Assembly: GCF_029407905.1 (NCBI RefSeq)
Contig: NC_073624.1
Coordinates: 118,730,001-118,794,000 of the forward strand
DNA from: Bubalus kerabau
Taxonomy: Eukaryota; Chordata; Mammalia; Artiodactyla; Bovidae
DNA: 64,000 nt
Reading direction: 5' to 3'
Every line of letters begins with the position of its first letter. Positions within the stretch are counted from its first letter, which is position 1. The notes under the pieces were generated by a model, which was not told the origin of the DNA, searched no databases, and saw only the letters and a program-made list of their open reading frames with translations. This document shows, one piece after another, positions 33,316 to 44,929 of this stretch. The position numbers were made by a program, and so were the translations under genes.

Positions 33316-33899
33316 GAGCCCAAAATTCCCAAGAGAACAAAAACACAAAGAAAAGACTCCAGCACTGTTTGTCTGCCACTTCTCTTCTTAATGTATTTGT
33401 AAGCTTGTCATCCACACTGGGCTGTTGCTGTCAAAAATGTATCTCAGAGCTTTCTGAAGTAGCACAAAATGGTACAAACAAAAATTAGAATTTATAGCTA
33501 CCACAGTAGCTTGGAATTTAAAGAAAAAATCTCAAAGCTATGGCAGTAATGAAGAGGTGATCATAAAATTAGGTGACTCATTGCCTGTATAGTACTTTCC
33601 AAATTATTATTCTGCAGAGAGAGAGGCTGCGTAAGCAAGAGCAATCTCTGCCAAGAAGGGAAGAAAAAGGGCTGTTCAGCTCCGGACTAGGAGGAAATGA
33701 TCAGGAAAAGTACTCCAGGTTTTTAACAGAGATACAGCTGAATAAAGTATTAGCAGAATGGAAGATAAGTCAATAGAAAATATTGGCTCCTAATGAAGTG
33801 AATATGAATAAAAATGTAAAAAAGATTGTCATATATATATAAGTAAAACAAAAAAATGTAGACCTGTAACTGAAATCCTAGAAAGAGCAAAGAGAAAAG
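33316..33899. other. Non-coding stretch, nothing recognised
   Basis: About 580 bp; a short open frame at 33573-33776 shows no domain. A purine-rich patch lies near 33615-33680. Confidence 0.45.
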
Positions 33900-34500
33900 A
33901 AGGTGGTAAGTTTTGTTTGAAGACACACTATTGTGACTCTTCTAAAATTGATAAAATAAAAAAACAGAATGCTACAGAGACAGAAATGATAAATATTAAA
34001 GAGTCAGTCCTAGACAAACTATAGGAAATCACCAAAATTCACTCAGAAATAGAAAACTGTTAAAAGCAATCAGAGAAAACTAAAGCATTGCTTTCAAATA
34101 AGAAGCAATAATAACAGCATCCAATTTTTAAACATAAATGGTAAAACAAAAGTACAACAGGTGATATATTTTAAATTACTGAAAAGAAATAAATGGTAAG
34201 CTGTAATTAAATATCCACCTAAAGTATATTGAAAACAAGTTGAATTTTACCTAAGAGTCCTCCTACCTCCAGAAGAATAATCTACACTAACAGAAATACC
34301 AAAAAAATTATTGGAGCAAAAGAAAAGTTATCTCAATTGTATTTTCAATAATAAATGAAGACATAAGAACACTGAAAAAGATAAAAGTATGGCAAATTTA
34401 AATAAAACTGGTGATGTAAAGATAGTAATATCAAGAATTATGAATAATAAAAATACCTGACAAAGGAAGTACAAAGTGTGGGGAGGAATAAATATACCTA
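33900..34500 (+). mobile_element. Probable ancient L1 (L1M/HAL1-like) fragment
   Basis: Sense-oriented, A-rich, with weak but ordered resemblance to old mammalian L1: TTACTGAAAAGAAATAAATG, AAATATCCACCTAAAGTATA and AACAGAAATACCAAAAAAAT. The divergence is too high for a firm family name. Confidence 0.45.
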
Positions 34501-34604
34501 ATAATTTAATAGGAATTTCATGCACACATGCAAAAAAAGGATATAAAAACAATCTCAAGTTAAATTAATAATACTTTTCCTCCAAATAAAATGGCCACAT
34601 TTTT

Positions 34605-34745
34605 CTGACACTTAATATTCATTCAAATATATATTTTTTATGTGTCATGTACCAAGATCTATATTAGGCCTTGTATATACACATAAGAATATGAAACATT
34701 CCCTGCTGTCAAGAACATTAAATATAGTTTAAGCAAATTTTCTCT
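34605..34745 (-). repeat. L2 LINE 3' end, antisense
   Basis: ATTCATTCAAATATATATTT, TATGTGTCATGTACCA and ATTCCCTGCTGTCAAGAACA follow the antisense L2 3' end in order. L2 is an ancient element inactive in placental mammals. Confidence 0.65.
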
Positions 34746-35338
34746 AGTCTCAGATTCACCATTGATTTAATTTAGATTAGAAGAAAAGAGCCACTTCTAA
34801 AATACATACTTAAGGAAAAACAAAACAAAATAGAACTGAAAACAAGACATTCATCCTGCTGTTCGAATCAAAATTTGAATCCAAGATTTCTGCAATTCAG
34901 GACCTAATTTTTCTTGATTTCTTTAGTTATCAGTAAGAATTTATGCCATCATTATTACATTATCCTCTTTATAAAAATTTTCTTACTTTACTCCTTTTGA
35001 ACTTTTGGGATTGATAGTTTCATACGTGGCTAACTTTTATTTCATTTCTTACTTGTCTAAAATTGTAGTAGTGTTTACATATGTATAAAGTAGCATCTTG
35101 TAAAATATTTTATCTTCTTTTACTTTGGTGCTTCAGTGATATTCCTTCTTGATTTATGAACTAGTTATATCTAACTTGCCTGGCTCTGAAAATTGTAATA
35201 CTTATTTAAAGAGGTTTGGCATTTTATTTGACATCAATTGCTTTCCTAGCAACAGGATAATGTTCTAAGCACACAATGATCATTAATCATCTTTTTAAAA
35301 ACAATTTAAACTAAAAGTAGAAATTCAAGGTATATTAG
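34746..35338. other. Non-coding stretch, nothing recognised
   Basis: AT-rich, no coding frame or named repeat. Its right end carries the left target duplication of the next L1. Confidence 0.5.
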
Positions 35339-35349
35339 AAGTAGATCTC

Positions 35350-36396
35350 TATTTCCAGTTTTTTTAGGAATCTCCACACTGTTCTCCATAGTGGCTGTAC
35401 TAGTTTGCATTCCCACCAACAGTGTAAGAGGGTTCCCTTTTCTCCACACCCTCTCCAGCATTTATTGCTTGTAGACTTTTGGATAGCAGCCATTCTGACT
35501 GGCATGAAATGATACCTCATAGTGGTTTTGATTTGCATTTCTCTGATAATGAGTGATGTTGAGCATCTTTTCATGTGTTTGTTAGCCATCTGTATGTCTT
35601 CTTTGGAGAAATGTCTATTTAGTTCTTTGGCCCATTTTTTGATTGGGTCATTTATTTTTCTGGAATTGAGCTGTAGGAGTTGCTTGTATATTTTTGAGAT
35701 TAGTTGTTTATCAGTTGCTTCATTTGCTATTATTTTCTCCCATTCTGAAGGCTGTCTTAAAGCTGTGGTACATATACACAATGGAATATTACTCAGCCAT
35801 TAAAAAGAATACATTTGAATCAGTTCTAATGAGATGGATGAAACTGGAGCCTATTATACAGAGTGAAGTAAGCCAGAAAGAAAAACAACAATACATTATA
35901 CTAACGCATGTATATGGAATTTAGAAAGATGGTAACAATAACCCTGTATACGAGACAGCAAAAGAGACACTGATGTATAGAAGAGTCTTGTGGACTCTGT
36001 GGGAGAGGGAGAGGGTGGGATGATTTGGGAGAATGGCATTGAAATACGTATAATATCATATATGGAACGCGTCACCAGTCCAGGTTTGATGCACGATATT
36101 GGATGCTTGGGGCTGGTGCACTGGGACGACCCAGAGGGATGGTATGGGGAGGGAGGAGGGTTCAGGATGGGGAACACGTGTATACCTGTGGCAGATTCAT
36201 TTCAATATTTGGCAAAACCAATACAATATTGTAAAGTTCAGGATGGGGAACACATGTATACCTGTGGTGGATTCATTTTGATGTTTGGCAAAACTAATAC
36301 AATTATGTAAAGTTTAAAAATAAAATTAAATTAAAAAAATAAATAAATAAAATTAAATTAAAAAAATAAAGATAAGATTATCTGCTGTAAAAAAAA
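35350..36396 (+). mobile_element. Twin-primed L1 with inverted 5' arm
   Basis: 35350-35756 is antisense ORF2 and 35757-36396 is sense ORF2 end, 3' UTR and poly(A)-rich tail. Target duplications AAGTAGATCTC at 35339-35349 and 36397-36407 enclose both arms, proving one insertion. About 165 bp of ORF2 that would lie between the arms is absent; the same interval is present in the L1 at about 20100-20265. The 3' UTR ends in two diverged 76-bp units. Confidence 0.92.
36161..36312 (+). repeat. Two 76-bp tandem units in an L1 3' end
   Basis: Units 36161-36236 and 36237-36312 both start TTCAGGATGGGGAACAC and end in a TACAAT...GTAAAG block, with several differences between them (CAGATT against TGGATT, TCAATAT against TTGATGT). 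The other L1 3' ends in the window have one unit. Confidence 0.9.
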
Positions 36397-36407
36397 AAGT
36401 AGATCTC

Positions 36408-36778
36408 ATAGAGTGATATAGATTAAAATAATTCAAGTGATATAATAATCAGATTCATGGAATATTTTAGCAAGACAAATTAAGTCAGGTAAGTCAATGA
36501 CACAGGATCAGATAAAGTCCCCCTTGCTTAATATGATGAAAGTTATTTTTTTCTAATTATTATTATAGGACATATTTCAATAATTCAATTAAAGGAAGGC
36601 TAAAATATAACTGAGAATTGATGAAATATGATCATTATAGGGCAATGAACAACACAGAAATGAAATTGTAAATACAAAGCATTGTGAGGCACAGGAAAGT
36701 GGTACTAGTCCTTATTAATCAAAATATCTCTTCCATTTCTGAAAACATTTTCCTCAGTATTATTTTTATTCATATTTA
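36408..36778. other. Non-coding stretch, nothing recognised
   Basis: AT-rich spacer between an L1 and a solitary tRNA-like SINE head. Confidence 0.5.
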
Positions 36779-36788
36779 AAGATAAATA

Positions 36789-36863
36789 GGGCTTCCCTGG
36801 TGGCTCAGAGGCTGAAGTGTCTGCCTGCAATATGGGAGCCCTGGGTTCGAACCCTGGATCAGG
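36789..36863 (+). mobile_element. Solitary 75-bp tRNA-like SINE head with target duplication
   Basis: Only the tRNA-derived head of the ruminant SINEs is present (GGCTTCCCTGGTGGCTCAGA onward). It has an intact-looking box B (GGTTCGAACCC, 36844-36854). Perfect 10-bp duplications AAGATAAATA flank it at 36779-36788 and 36864-36873, so it inserted as a short unit. It is not a functional tRNA gene. Confidence 0.85.
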
Positions 36864-36950
36864 AAGATAAATAAGCAAAAGGTCTAATTAACTCATTTCT
36901 TACATTAGCTTCCTCAGTGTTCAAAGCTATCCCTTATTCTGATAAGCAGA

Positions 36951-37141
36951 CAGTGACACCGCCATGAAATTAAAAGACACTGTTCCTTGGAAGGAAAGTT
37001 ATGACAAACCTAGTCATGGTATTAAAAAGCAAAGACATCAGTTTGCTGACAAATATCTGTAGAGTCAAAGTTGTGGTTTTTCCAGTAGTCATGTATGGAA
37101 GTGATAGTCAGACCATAAAGAAGGATGAGTGCTGAAGAATT
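36951..37141 (+). mobile_element. Older BovB fragment, left half
   Basis: Sense BovB C-terminal coding region, diverged (CATGAAATTAAAAGACACTG, TTTTTCCAGTAGTCATGTAT), cut at GAAGAATT by the insertion of an opposite BovB. It continues at 39590. Confidence 0.85.
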
Positions 37142-39583
37142 CAGTCCATTCAGTCACTCCATCATGTCCAACTCTTAGCGACCCCATGGACTGCAGCATC
37201 ACCAACTCCCGGGACTAGCTCAAACTCATGTTCAAGGAGTTGGTGAATCCATGCAACCATCTCATCCTCTGTCATCCCCTTCTCCTCCCACCTTCGATCT
37301 TTCCCAGCAACAGGATCTTTTCTAATGAGTCAGTTCTTTTCATAGGTGCCAAAGTATTGGAGCTTCAGCTTCAGCATTAGTTCTTCCAATGAATATTCAG
37401 GATTGATTTCTTTCATTGACTAGTTTGATCTCCTTGCAAACCAAGGGATTCTCAAGAGTATTCGCCAACACCACAGTTCAAAAGCATCAATCGTTTCATG
37501 CTCAGGTTTCTTTATGTTCCAACTCTCACATGCATACATGACTATTGGAAAAACCATAGCTTTGAATATGTGGATCTTTGTTGGCAAAGTAATGTATCTT
37601 ATTTTTAATAGGCTGTCTAGGATTGTCATAGCTTTGTGACATTGTCATGTCACACTGTTTCCATTGTTTCCCCATCTATTTGCATGAAGTTATGGGACCA
37701 GATGCCATGATTTTCGCTTTTTGAATGTTGAATTTTAAGTCAGATTTTTCATTCTCCTGCTTCACCTTCATCAAGAGGCTCTTTAGTTCCTCCTCACTTT
37801 CTGCCATAAGGGTGTTGTCATATGCATATCTGAGGTTATTGATATTTCTCTCAGAAATCTTGATTCCAGGTTGTGCTTCATCCAGCCCAGCATTTTGCAT
37901 CTTGTACTCTGCATATAAGTTAAACAAGCACGGTAACATTATACAACCTTGACACATTCTTTCCTGGTTTGGAACCAGTCCATCTGGAACCATGTCCAGT
38001 TCTAACTCTTTCTTCTTGACCTGAATACAGATTTCTCAGGAGGCAGGTCAGGTGGTCTGGTATTCCCAGAACACCTTGTTAAGAATTTTTCAAAGTTTGT
38101 GTGATCCACACAGTCAACAGATTTAGCACAGTCAATGAAGCAGAAGTAGATGTTTTTCTGGAATTCTCTTGCATTTTCTATGATCCAATGGCTGTTGGCA
38201 ATTTGATCTCTGGTTCCTCTGCATTTTCTAAATCCAGCTTGAACATCTGGGAGTTCACGGTTCACGTATTGCTGAAGCCTGGCTTGGAGAATTTTGAGCA
38301 TTACTTTACTAGCGTGTGAGATGAGTGCAATTGTGCGGTAGTTTGAGCATTCTTTGGCATTGCCTTTCTTTGGGATTGGAATGAAAACTGACCTTTTCTA
38401 GCCCTGTGGCTAGTGCTGAGTTTTCCAAACTTGTTGACATTTTGAATGCAGCACTTTCACAGCATCACCTTTTAGGATTTAAAATAGCTTAGCTAGAATT
38501 CCATCATCTCCACTAGCTTTTTTCTTAGTAATGCTTTCTAGGGCCCACTTAACTTCACATTCCAGGATGTTTGGCTCTAGGTGAATGGTCACACCATAGT
38601 GGTTATCTGGGTTGTGAAGATCTTTTTTTGCATAGTTCTGTGTATTCTTTCCACCTCTTCTTAATATCTTGTGCTTCTGTTAGGTAGATATCATTTCTGC
38701 CCTTTATTGTGCCCATCTTTGCATGAAATATTCCCTTGGTATCTCTAATTTTCTTGAAGAGATCTCTAGTCTTTCCCATTCTATTGTTTTCCTATATTTC
38801 TTTGCACTGATCACTAAGGAAGGCTTTCTTATCTCTCCTTGCTATTCTTTAGAACTCTGCATTCAGATGGGTATATCTTTCCTTTTATCCTTTGCCTTTC
38901 ACTTTTCTTTTTTTCTCCACTATTTGTAAGGCCTCTTCAGACAACCATTTTGTCTTTTTGCATTTCTTCTTCTTGGGGATGGTTTTGATGACAACCCCCT
39001 GTACAATGTTATGGATCCCCCTCCATATTTCTTCTGGCACTTTGTCTATCAGATCTAATCCCTTGAATCTGTCACTTCCACTGTATAATTGTAAGGAATT
39101 TGATTTAGGTCATACCTGAATGGTCTAGTGGTTTTTCCCTACTTTCTTCAATTTAAGTCTGAATTTTGCAATAAGGAGTTCATGATCTGAGCGACAGTCA
39201 GCTCCTGGTATTGTTTTTGATGACTGTACAGAGCTTCTCTCTCTTTGGCTCTAAAGAATATAATCAATCTGATTTCTGTATTGATCATCTGGTGATGTCC
39301 ATTTGTAGAGTCTTCTCTGGTGTTGTTGGAAGAAGGTATTTGTTATGACTAGTGCGTTCTCTTGGCAAGGCTCTGTGAGCCTTTACCCTGCTTCATTTTG
39401 TACTCCAAGGCCAAACTTGCCTGTTACTCCAGGTATCTCTTGACTTCCTACTTTTGCATTCCATTCCCTGGAATCAAAGGGATTATATCTGAATCATCTG
39501 AATCATCAGATATCCCCTATGATGAAAAGAACATCTTCTTTTGGTGTTCTTCTGGAAGGAATTTTAGGTCATCATAGAACAGT
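37142..39583 (-). mobile_element. BovB LINE (2.4 kb), antisense, nested in older BovB
   Basis: Antisense BovB from the 3' end (CAGTCACTCCATCATGTCCA) through reverse transcriptase into the endonuclease, truncated there. The repeated AGAATT at 37136-37141 and 39584-39589 marks the target site in the older element. Protein frames on the minus strand are short and broken: 37420-37629, 37676-37993 (active site reads YAYD), 38002-38301. Confidence 0.9.
37676..38301 (-). pseudogene. BovB reverse transcriptase remnant, dead active site
   Basis: Minus-strand open blocks carry VQAGFRKCRGTRDQIA, FIDCAKSVDCVDH (motif A altered) and NNLRYAYDNTLMAESEEEL. The catalytic box reads YAYD, having lost the first aspartate of YADD. 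A deletion and frame change separate the two blocks. It cannot be catalytic. Confidence 0.82.
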
Positions 39584-39589
39584 AGAATT

Positions 39590-39961
39590 GAAGCCAAAAA
39601 ATTTGTGCCTTCAAATTGTGGTTCTGGAGAAGACTCGTGAGACTCCGTTAGACTGCCAGATCAAACCAGTCAATCCTATAGTTAATCATCCCTGAATATT
39701 CAATGGAAGGACTGAATCCAAAGCTCCAATACTTCTACCCGATGCAAAGAGATGACTCTTTGGAAAATTCCCTGATTCTGGGAAAGAATCAAGCTAAAAG
39801 GAGAAGAGGGTGGTAGAGGATGAGATGGTTAGATAGCATCACTGACCGAATGGACATGAATCTGAGCGAATCCCAGGAGATACTGAAGGACAGGTAAGCC
39901 TGGTGTCCTGCATCCATGGGGTCACAAAGAATCAGACAGAGCTTAGCAACTGAACAAGAAC
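39590..39961 (+). mobile_element. Older BovB fragment, right half
   Basis: Continues the sense element interrupted at 37141: TCAAATTGTGGTTCTGGAGA, then GAATATTCAATGGAAGGACT, ending AGCTTAGCAACTGAACAAGA. It is clearly more diverged than the copy inserted into it. Confidence 0.85.
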
Positions 39962-40476
39962 ACCAACAAACAAAAAGTATTCATACCATGTGACTGAAGG
40001 CAAAAAGAAAAATGGGGGGAAAAGTGTCTTATCTTTAACAGCATTTAGGTAAGATTTGAAACCTTCCATTACCATGCTAATTATATGTTCATCCTCAGTT
40101 GTCACCATTTATCTAAATACAATATATTTAGATAAATATACTTATCTAAATACAATGGAAAACTAGTGAACATCTGGCATAGTTTAATTCTTTCTTCAAA
40201 TTAGAGCTGGAACAAGTTACCACACACCGAAAAGTTCTCTTAGCCTTTTCACATACTTTTGAAACCCAAGGAACTTGATTTCAAATATACAGAGGGTAAT
40301 ATCTCTATATTAAAGTAAAGATGTTCATAGGCCAGGTTACCTTTACAACATTTTTTAATACAGTGGCTCAGATGGTAAAGAATCTTCCTGCAATAGCACA
40401 CTGCTCACTAACTCTTCTGCTAGTCTGGAAATGATAAGCGTGTAGATAGGCCCTCTGACTAGGTATTCATGGTGAG
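39962..40476 (+). other. Non-coding stretch with a SINE head fragment
   Basis: Mostly unrecognised. 40361-40396 (CAGTGGCTCAGATGGTAAAG) is a short sense fragment of a Bov-tA tRNA-like head. TATCTAAATACAAT is repeated near 40114 and 40142. Confidence 0.55.
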
Positions 40477-40682
40477 ATGTTGTAGCTCAGACTGTAAAGA
40501 ACCTGCATGCAATGTAGGAGACAGGAGTCTGACCCCTGCATCAGGAAGATCCCCCAGAGAAGGGACTGGCAACCCATTCCATATTCTTGCCTGGAGAATT
40601 TCATGGACAGAGGGGCCTGATGGGCTATCGTCCTTGGGGTTGCAAAAAGTCGGATGTGACTAACCAGCATGACTAGCACAAC
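40477..40682 (+). mobile_element. Bov-tA SINE
   Basis: Sense Bov-tA from the tRNA-like head (GTAGCTCAGACTGTAAAGAA) to CGGATGTGACTAACCAGCAT. Moderately diverged; no certain target duplication. Confidence 0.88.
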
Positions 40683-42476
40683 CCCCTTTTATTTTTAAGT
40701 CAATATATTTTATAAAATAATAAGTTAGAAGAATGTTCATGTAAGACAGTTACTGAGGTTTCTCAGCATTCTTGTAAAATGCTAAAAATGATCGTTTTCT
40801 CAGTGCTTCTTAAACATGTTAGAAAATACTTATTTCATAAATGAGTATAATGAACCACAAAATAAATTGTAATAATAGAGTGTAAAAAAATAATAAGATG
40901 TATTAAAAATATGTGTTCTTCCTAATAAGAATATAAAAATTGAGGATATGCTTTATAATGAAGGTATCTTTTGTGGGCAATTTGAACATATGTGAATGAG
41001 GCACATGGGCATCCAAATGAAACTGGCATTATATTATTAGGAAAGAAAGAGTGTATACTGATAGACTTCTGAGAGTGCTTGTTTCTGTAATCTTATTTAT
41101 TTTCCATTTAAAAATTGAAGAAATTGTGCAATCTGTAGGATCCAGGTCAATTCTAAGAATGAGATTATATATCAACTGAAAAGAATTTGAGCTTGTATTC
41201 AGATATGAGTCAAATTTTATATAATAAATAATACAGAAAACAATTGCCTTGGCTGTAAATGGCTCAATCCTGGGAATTATATCTGTGGCTATGATAGTAA
41301 AATGTTTCATTATAACTCAATTTCCTTTTCATCAGAATAAGTAATAGTTCTGAACACTGAGTAAGCTAATGTCAGAAATGAGTTAATTAGACTTCTTGCT
41401 TTTTATATTGTTTACATCAGTTCTAAAGGACTCTTGTATTTCAAAGTAGCAGAAATGCAATTTCATGGTATTCTGCTTAAGTGACTTATTAGAGATATAC
41501 ACTAATACCTAAAGTTTGATTATTTTAATGATTTTAAGCCTACCAAACAACAAATAGAGATTTGTGATTTTTCTAACCAATATACTTGGTCCAGAATGAA
41601 GACTCTAATCTGAACACTAAATTATAAATTTGCTCATCAAAACTAATGGGCAGATAACAGAAAAGATAATCTTAGTAAAAGGAACTAAAAATCTATAAAA
41701 GTTTTGTACATAACTTATGACAGGCATAGAATAAACTATCACACAACCTAAACATAATTATGAAATAACCCGAGGTTATTGGTAAAGCTAATCTAGACTG
41801 TTAATCAAAAAGTAACCAAAATGAATTTAGATTGTTGACAGAATAATTAGTCGATTAAAATTTCTATTTTGTAAACTGGCTTTTTGTTATTATATTCATG
41901 CAATAGTTTGAGATCTTGATAGATACTGGATTTGAGTAAAATATTTAAAACTGTCTACTACTTGTATTAAGTTAGTAGAACGATGCATTACCTTTGAGCA
42001 ATCTAAAGAGTTATGTTTAGAAACATCCTCTGCTTTAGATTAATTTATTTACTCATTACACATGATAAAGATTTGTCCACATTATGACTAATAAGCAATA
42101 TAAACACATTTTGCAAAGGCAAATGCAGTATCATCTACTTCATAAATAGCATTTCTTATTTGTATAATCAATGTATATATTTTATGTCTTTGAGTTGCAA
42201 ACTATTTTAGGAATGATAATAATGATGTTGTGTTGGTTATTTTGATTTTGGTAGTCCATTATATATTACAAATTATATATTGCCCAAATAGCACATCTTC
42301 TTACTTAATTTTCAGTTGTAGATTGGTAAGTGGATACTGGAAACTTTCTAGTAGACAGCTCATATAAATAAATTCATACATATCTACAAATATGCATACC
42401 ACATGAATTTATAAGAGTGTAAAAGTGTACAGATATGTATATTCATATATATATATATATATGCACATATTTACAA
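40683..42476. other. Non-coding stretch, 1.8 kb, no gene seen
   Basis: AT-rich and unique-looking, without recognised interspersed repeats. An (AT)n run of about 18 bp at 42445-42462 lies just before a Bov-tA. Confidence 0.5.
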
Positions 42477-42660
42477 ACTTCCCTGTTGGCTCAGCAGTAA
42501 AGAATCTGCCCGCAATGCAGGAGATGTGGCTTCAATCCCTGGGTCGGGAAGATCCCCTGGAGAAGGAAATGACAACCCACTCCAGTATTCTTGCCAGGGA
42601 ATCTCATGGACAAGGGGTTGCAAGAGAGTAGGACATGACTTAGTGACTAAACAATAGCAG
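42477..42660 (+). mobile_element. Bov-tA SINE
   Basis: Sense copy with head (CCCTGTTGGCTCAGCAGTAA), box-B-like GCTTCAATCCC, and body (GGAGAAGGAAATGACAACCC). A short deletion removes about 25 bp of the 3' body around GACAAGGGGTTGCAAGAGAG. It ends near AACAATAGCAGCAAATG. Confidence 0.88.
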
Positions 42661-43138
42661 CAAATGTACAGATTCATATTTTAAAAATGTATAAGAAATG
42701 CTATAGCACTAAAAATAAATTGGTAAGACTATGTAGATGTTCAAAGATTGATACTGGTCCCCACCCTTAGGAATATTAAGTATTCAGATAGCTTTTTCAT
42801 GGAGAATAATTAAAAGAGCTGCATTAACCACTTCACTTCAAGGTAGCTAGAATAAAGTAAAAATTTTTGTGATATGTGAAGAAGAGCTAAGAGCACGGGA
42901 GTGAGCATGAGATTTGGAATATTTTTACACTTGTGGGTGTTTTATGATTTGTTAATGTGACTGGGAAGCTGAGTTGCAGGTATTTTCACATGATTTTTCA
43001 CGAGAATTTTAAAGAGAGGTGACAAAATAGGCAAATGTTCTATCGAGTAAACATGATAGATGTAATCATGTATAGACTCAGAAAAATGCCCAAGATTAAT
43101 AGCACCAGATATTGTCTGAAAGTCTAAGCAAGATAATT
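42661..43138. other. Non-coding stretch, nothing recognised
   Basis: AT-rich spacer with no gene or named repeat. Confidence 0.5.
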
Positions 43139-43635
43139 CTTTTTTATTTTATTTTATTTTTTAGCTTTACAATGTTGTATTGGTTTTGCCATATATCAAC
43201 ATGAATCTGCCACAGGTATACACGTGTTCCCCATCCTGAACCCTCCTCCCTCCTCCCTCCCCATACCATCCCTCTGAGTCGTCCCAGTGCACCAGCCCCA
43301 AGCATCCAGTATCGTGCATCGAACCTGGACTGGTGACTCGTTTCATATATGATATTATACATGTTTCAATGCCATTCTCCCAAATCATCCCACCCTCTCC
43401 CTCTCCCACAGAGTCCAAAAGACTGTTCTATACATCAGTGTCTCTTTTGCTGTCTCATATACAGGGTTATTGTTACCATCTTTCTAAATTCCATATACAT
43501 GCGTTAGTATAATGTATTGGTGTTTTTCTTTCTGGCTTACTTCACTCTGTATAATAGGCTCCAGTTTCATCCACCTCATTAGAACTGATTCAAATGTATT
43601 CTTTTTAATGGCTGAGTAATACTCCATTGTGTATA
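43139..43635 (-). mobile_element. 5'-truncated L1, antisense (0.5 kb)
   Basis: Starts with the reverse of an A-rich tail (TTTTATTTTATTTTATTTTT), then 3' UTR (GTTGTATTGGTTTTGCCATA, CCAGTGCACCAGCCCCAAGC) and the last part of ORF2 (TAATGGCTGAGTAATACTCC). It ends abruptly at TTGTGTAT. The sequence is close to the L1 at 19.6 kb. Confidence 0.92.
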
Positions 43636-44021
43636 ATATCAGAGTAGTACCCACTACTCAGCATCAGTTTGTACTGAGCCAGTAACTTGCTTAGGGCAGA
43701 TTATTGCTAATGTGGCCAAGGTCACAAGCTTTTTGACTTGAAGGCCATTTATTTTGCTCTGCACCTTGACCCTTGATTGTACCATAGGGCAGTGGTCTTG
43801 CTTGAGAACTTACATGAGTAGAGGAAAAAAAAAAGTTTCATTTTAAAAATCAGACATCTTTGAAAATATAATTTTCCTCTTTTGAAAATTAAGTTGTTAC
43901 TAGAATGTAAGAAACTAGAGGAAATAATAGAAGTTAAGGGCTAAAGAGAAAGTTATTAATGTTTCAATCAGAGTTAGAGATGCAGATCTGATTATTTCTG
44001 GGTCATGTATTTAGGTATGCT
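43636..44021. other. Non-coding stretch, nothing recognised
   Basis: No coding frame. GGCCAAGGTCACAAGC near 43715 hints at a MIR-like core, too weak to call. Confidence 0.45.
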
Positions 44022-44183
44022 ACTTGGAGACCTGAGTTTGATCCCTGGGTTGGAAAGATCCCCTGGAGAAGGAAAAGGCTACCCACTATAGTATTCTGGC
44101 CTGGAGAATTCAATGGACTGTATAGTCCATGGGGTCGCAAAGAGTTGGACATGACTGAGCAACTTTCACTTTCGCTTTCACTA
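44022..44183 (+). mobile_element. Bov-tA SINE, 5'-truncated
   Basis: Sense SINE body starting at GAGACCTGAGTTTGATCCCT, through GGATCCC-type and GGCCTGGAGAATTCAATGGA segments to GACATGACTGAGCAACTTTC. The first part of the head is missing. Confidence 0.88.
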
Positions 44184-44769
44184 GGTTACCTTAGAGATAT
44201 TGGGTTTTGATTTCAGACCACTGCAACAAAGTGAGTCACATAAAATTTTTGGTTGTGTTGGAAGAAATGAAATATCATTGTATATCTCCATCAGAACTCT
44301 TGGGTGTATTGTCCATTAGCAGTAATATTTTTAAAGAATTTTTTTTCCTGAATATCCAGTCTCAACAGCAGTATTAACATTTTCAGTAAACCATATTGTA
44401 AGCCGAGGCACTATCATAGAGGCTATGTTGTTCTAATTATAGAGCATAGTAAAGGAATAAAACAATTTGTAGTTTGTAAAATATTATCTCACTTAAACCA
44501 TAGTGCAACATTTCAATATAAAAATTATTAGGCCTGTTGTACAAATAAGAAAATTAAATATTGAGAAGAAGAAGAAATTTTGAAAAATTTTGTCCTAGGA
44601 ATACCCACCAGATTGATGACATGCTTGAATGAGCTTTTATCAGCTTATGGAAACCAATTGTTAAATTTTGCAGGGAAGTTGTTAAAATATTAGCAGTTTA
44701 AAATAGTCATGGTGCAAGTATTTTACACCACAGAATTGGGCAAATGCTACAAGTCAGAGCTCCTTGTTT
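44184..44769. other. Non-coding stretch, nothing recognised
   Basis: AT-rich spacer. Its end (from 44770) is the left target duplication of the following BovB. Confidence 0.5.
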
Positions 44770-44929
44770 TCAGAGATCTGCTTTCAGTTCATTTCAGTTC
44801 AGTCACTCAGTCGTGTCCGACTCCTTGCAACCTCATGAACCACGGCACGCCAGGCTTCCCTGTCCATCACCAACTCCCAGAGTCCACCCAAACCCATGTC
44901 CATTGAGTCAGTGATGCCATCCAACTATC

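Noticed and set aside
36789..36863. Possible functional tRNA gene (box A and box B like sequence)
   Set aside because: The sequence is the tRNA-derived head of ruminant SINEs with target duplications and no good acceptor-stem pairing that I could see.
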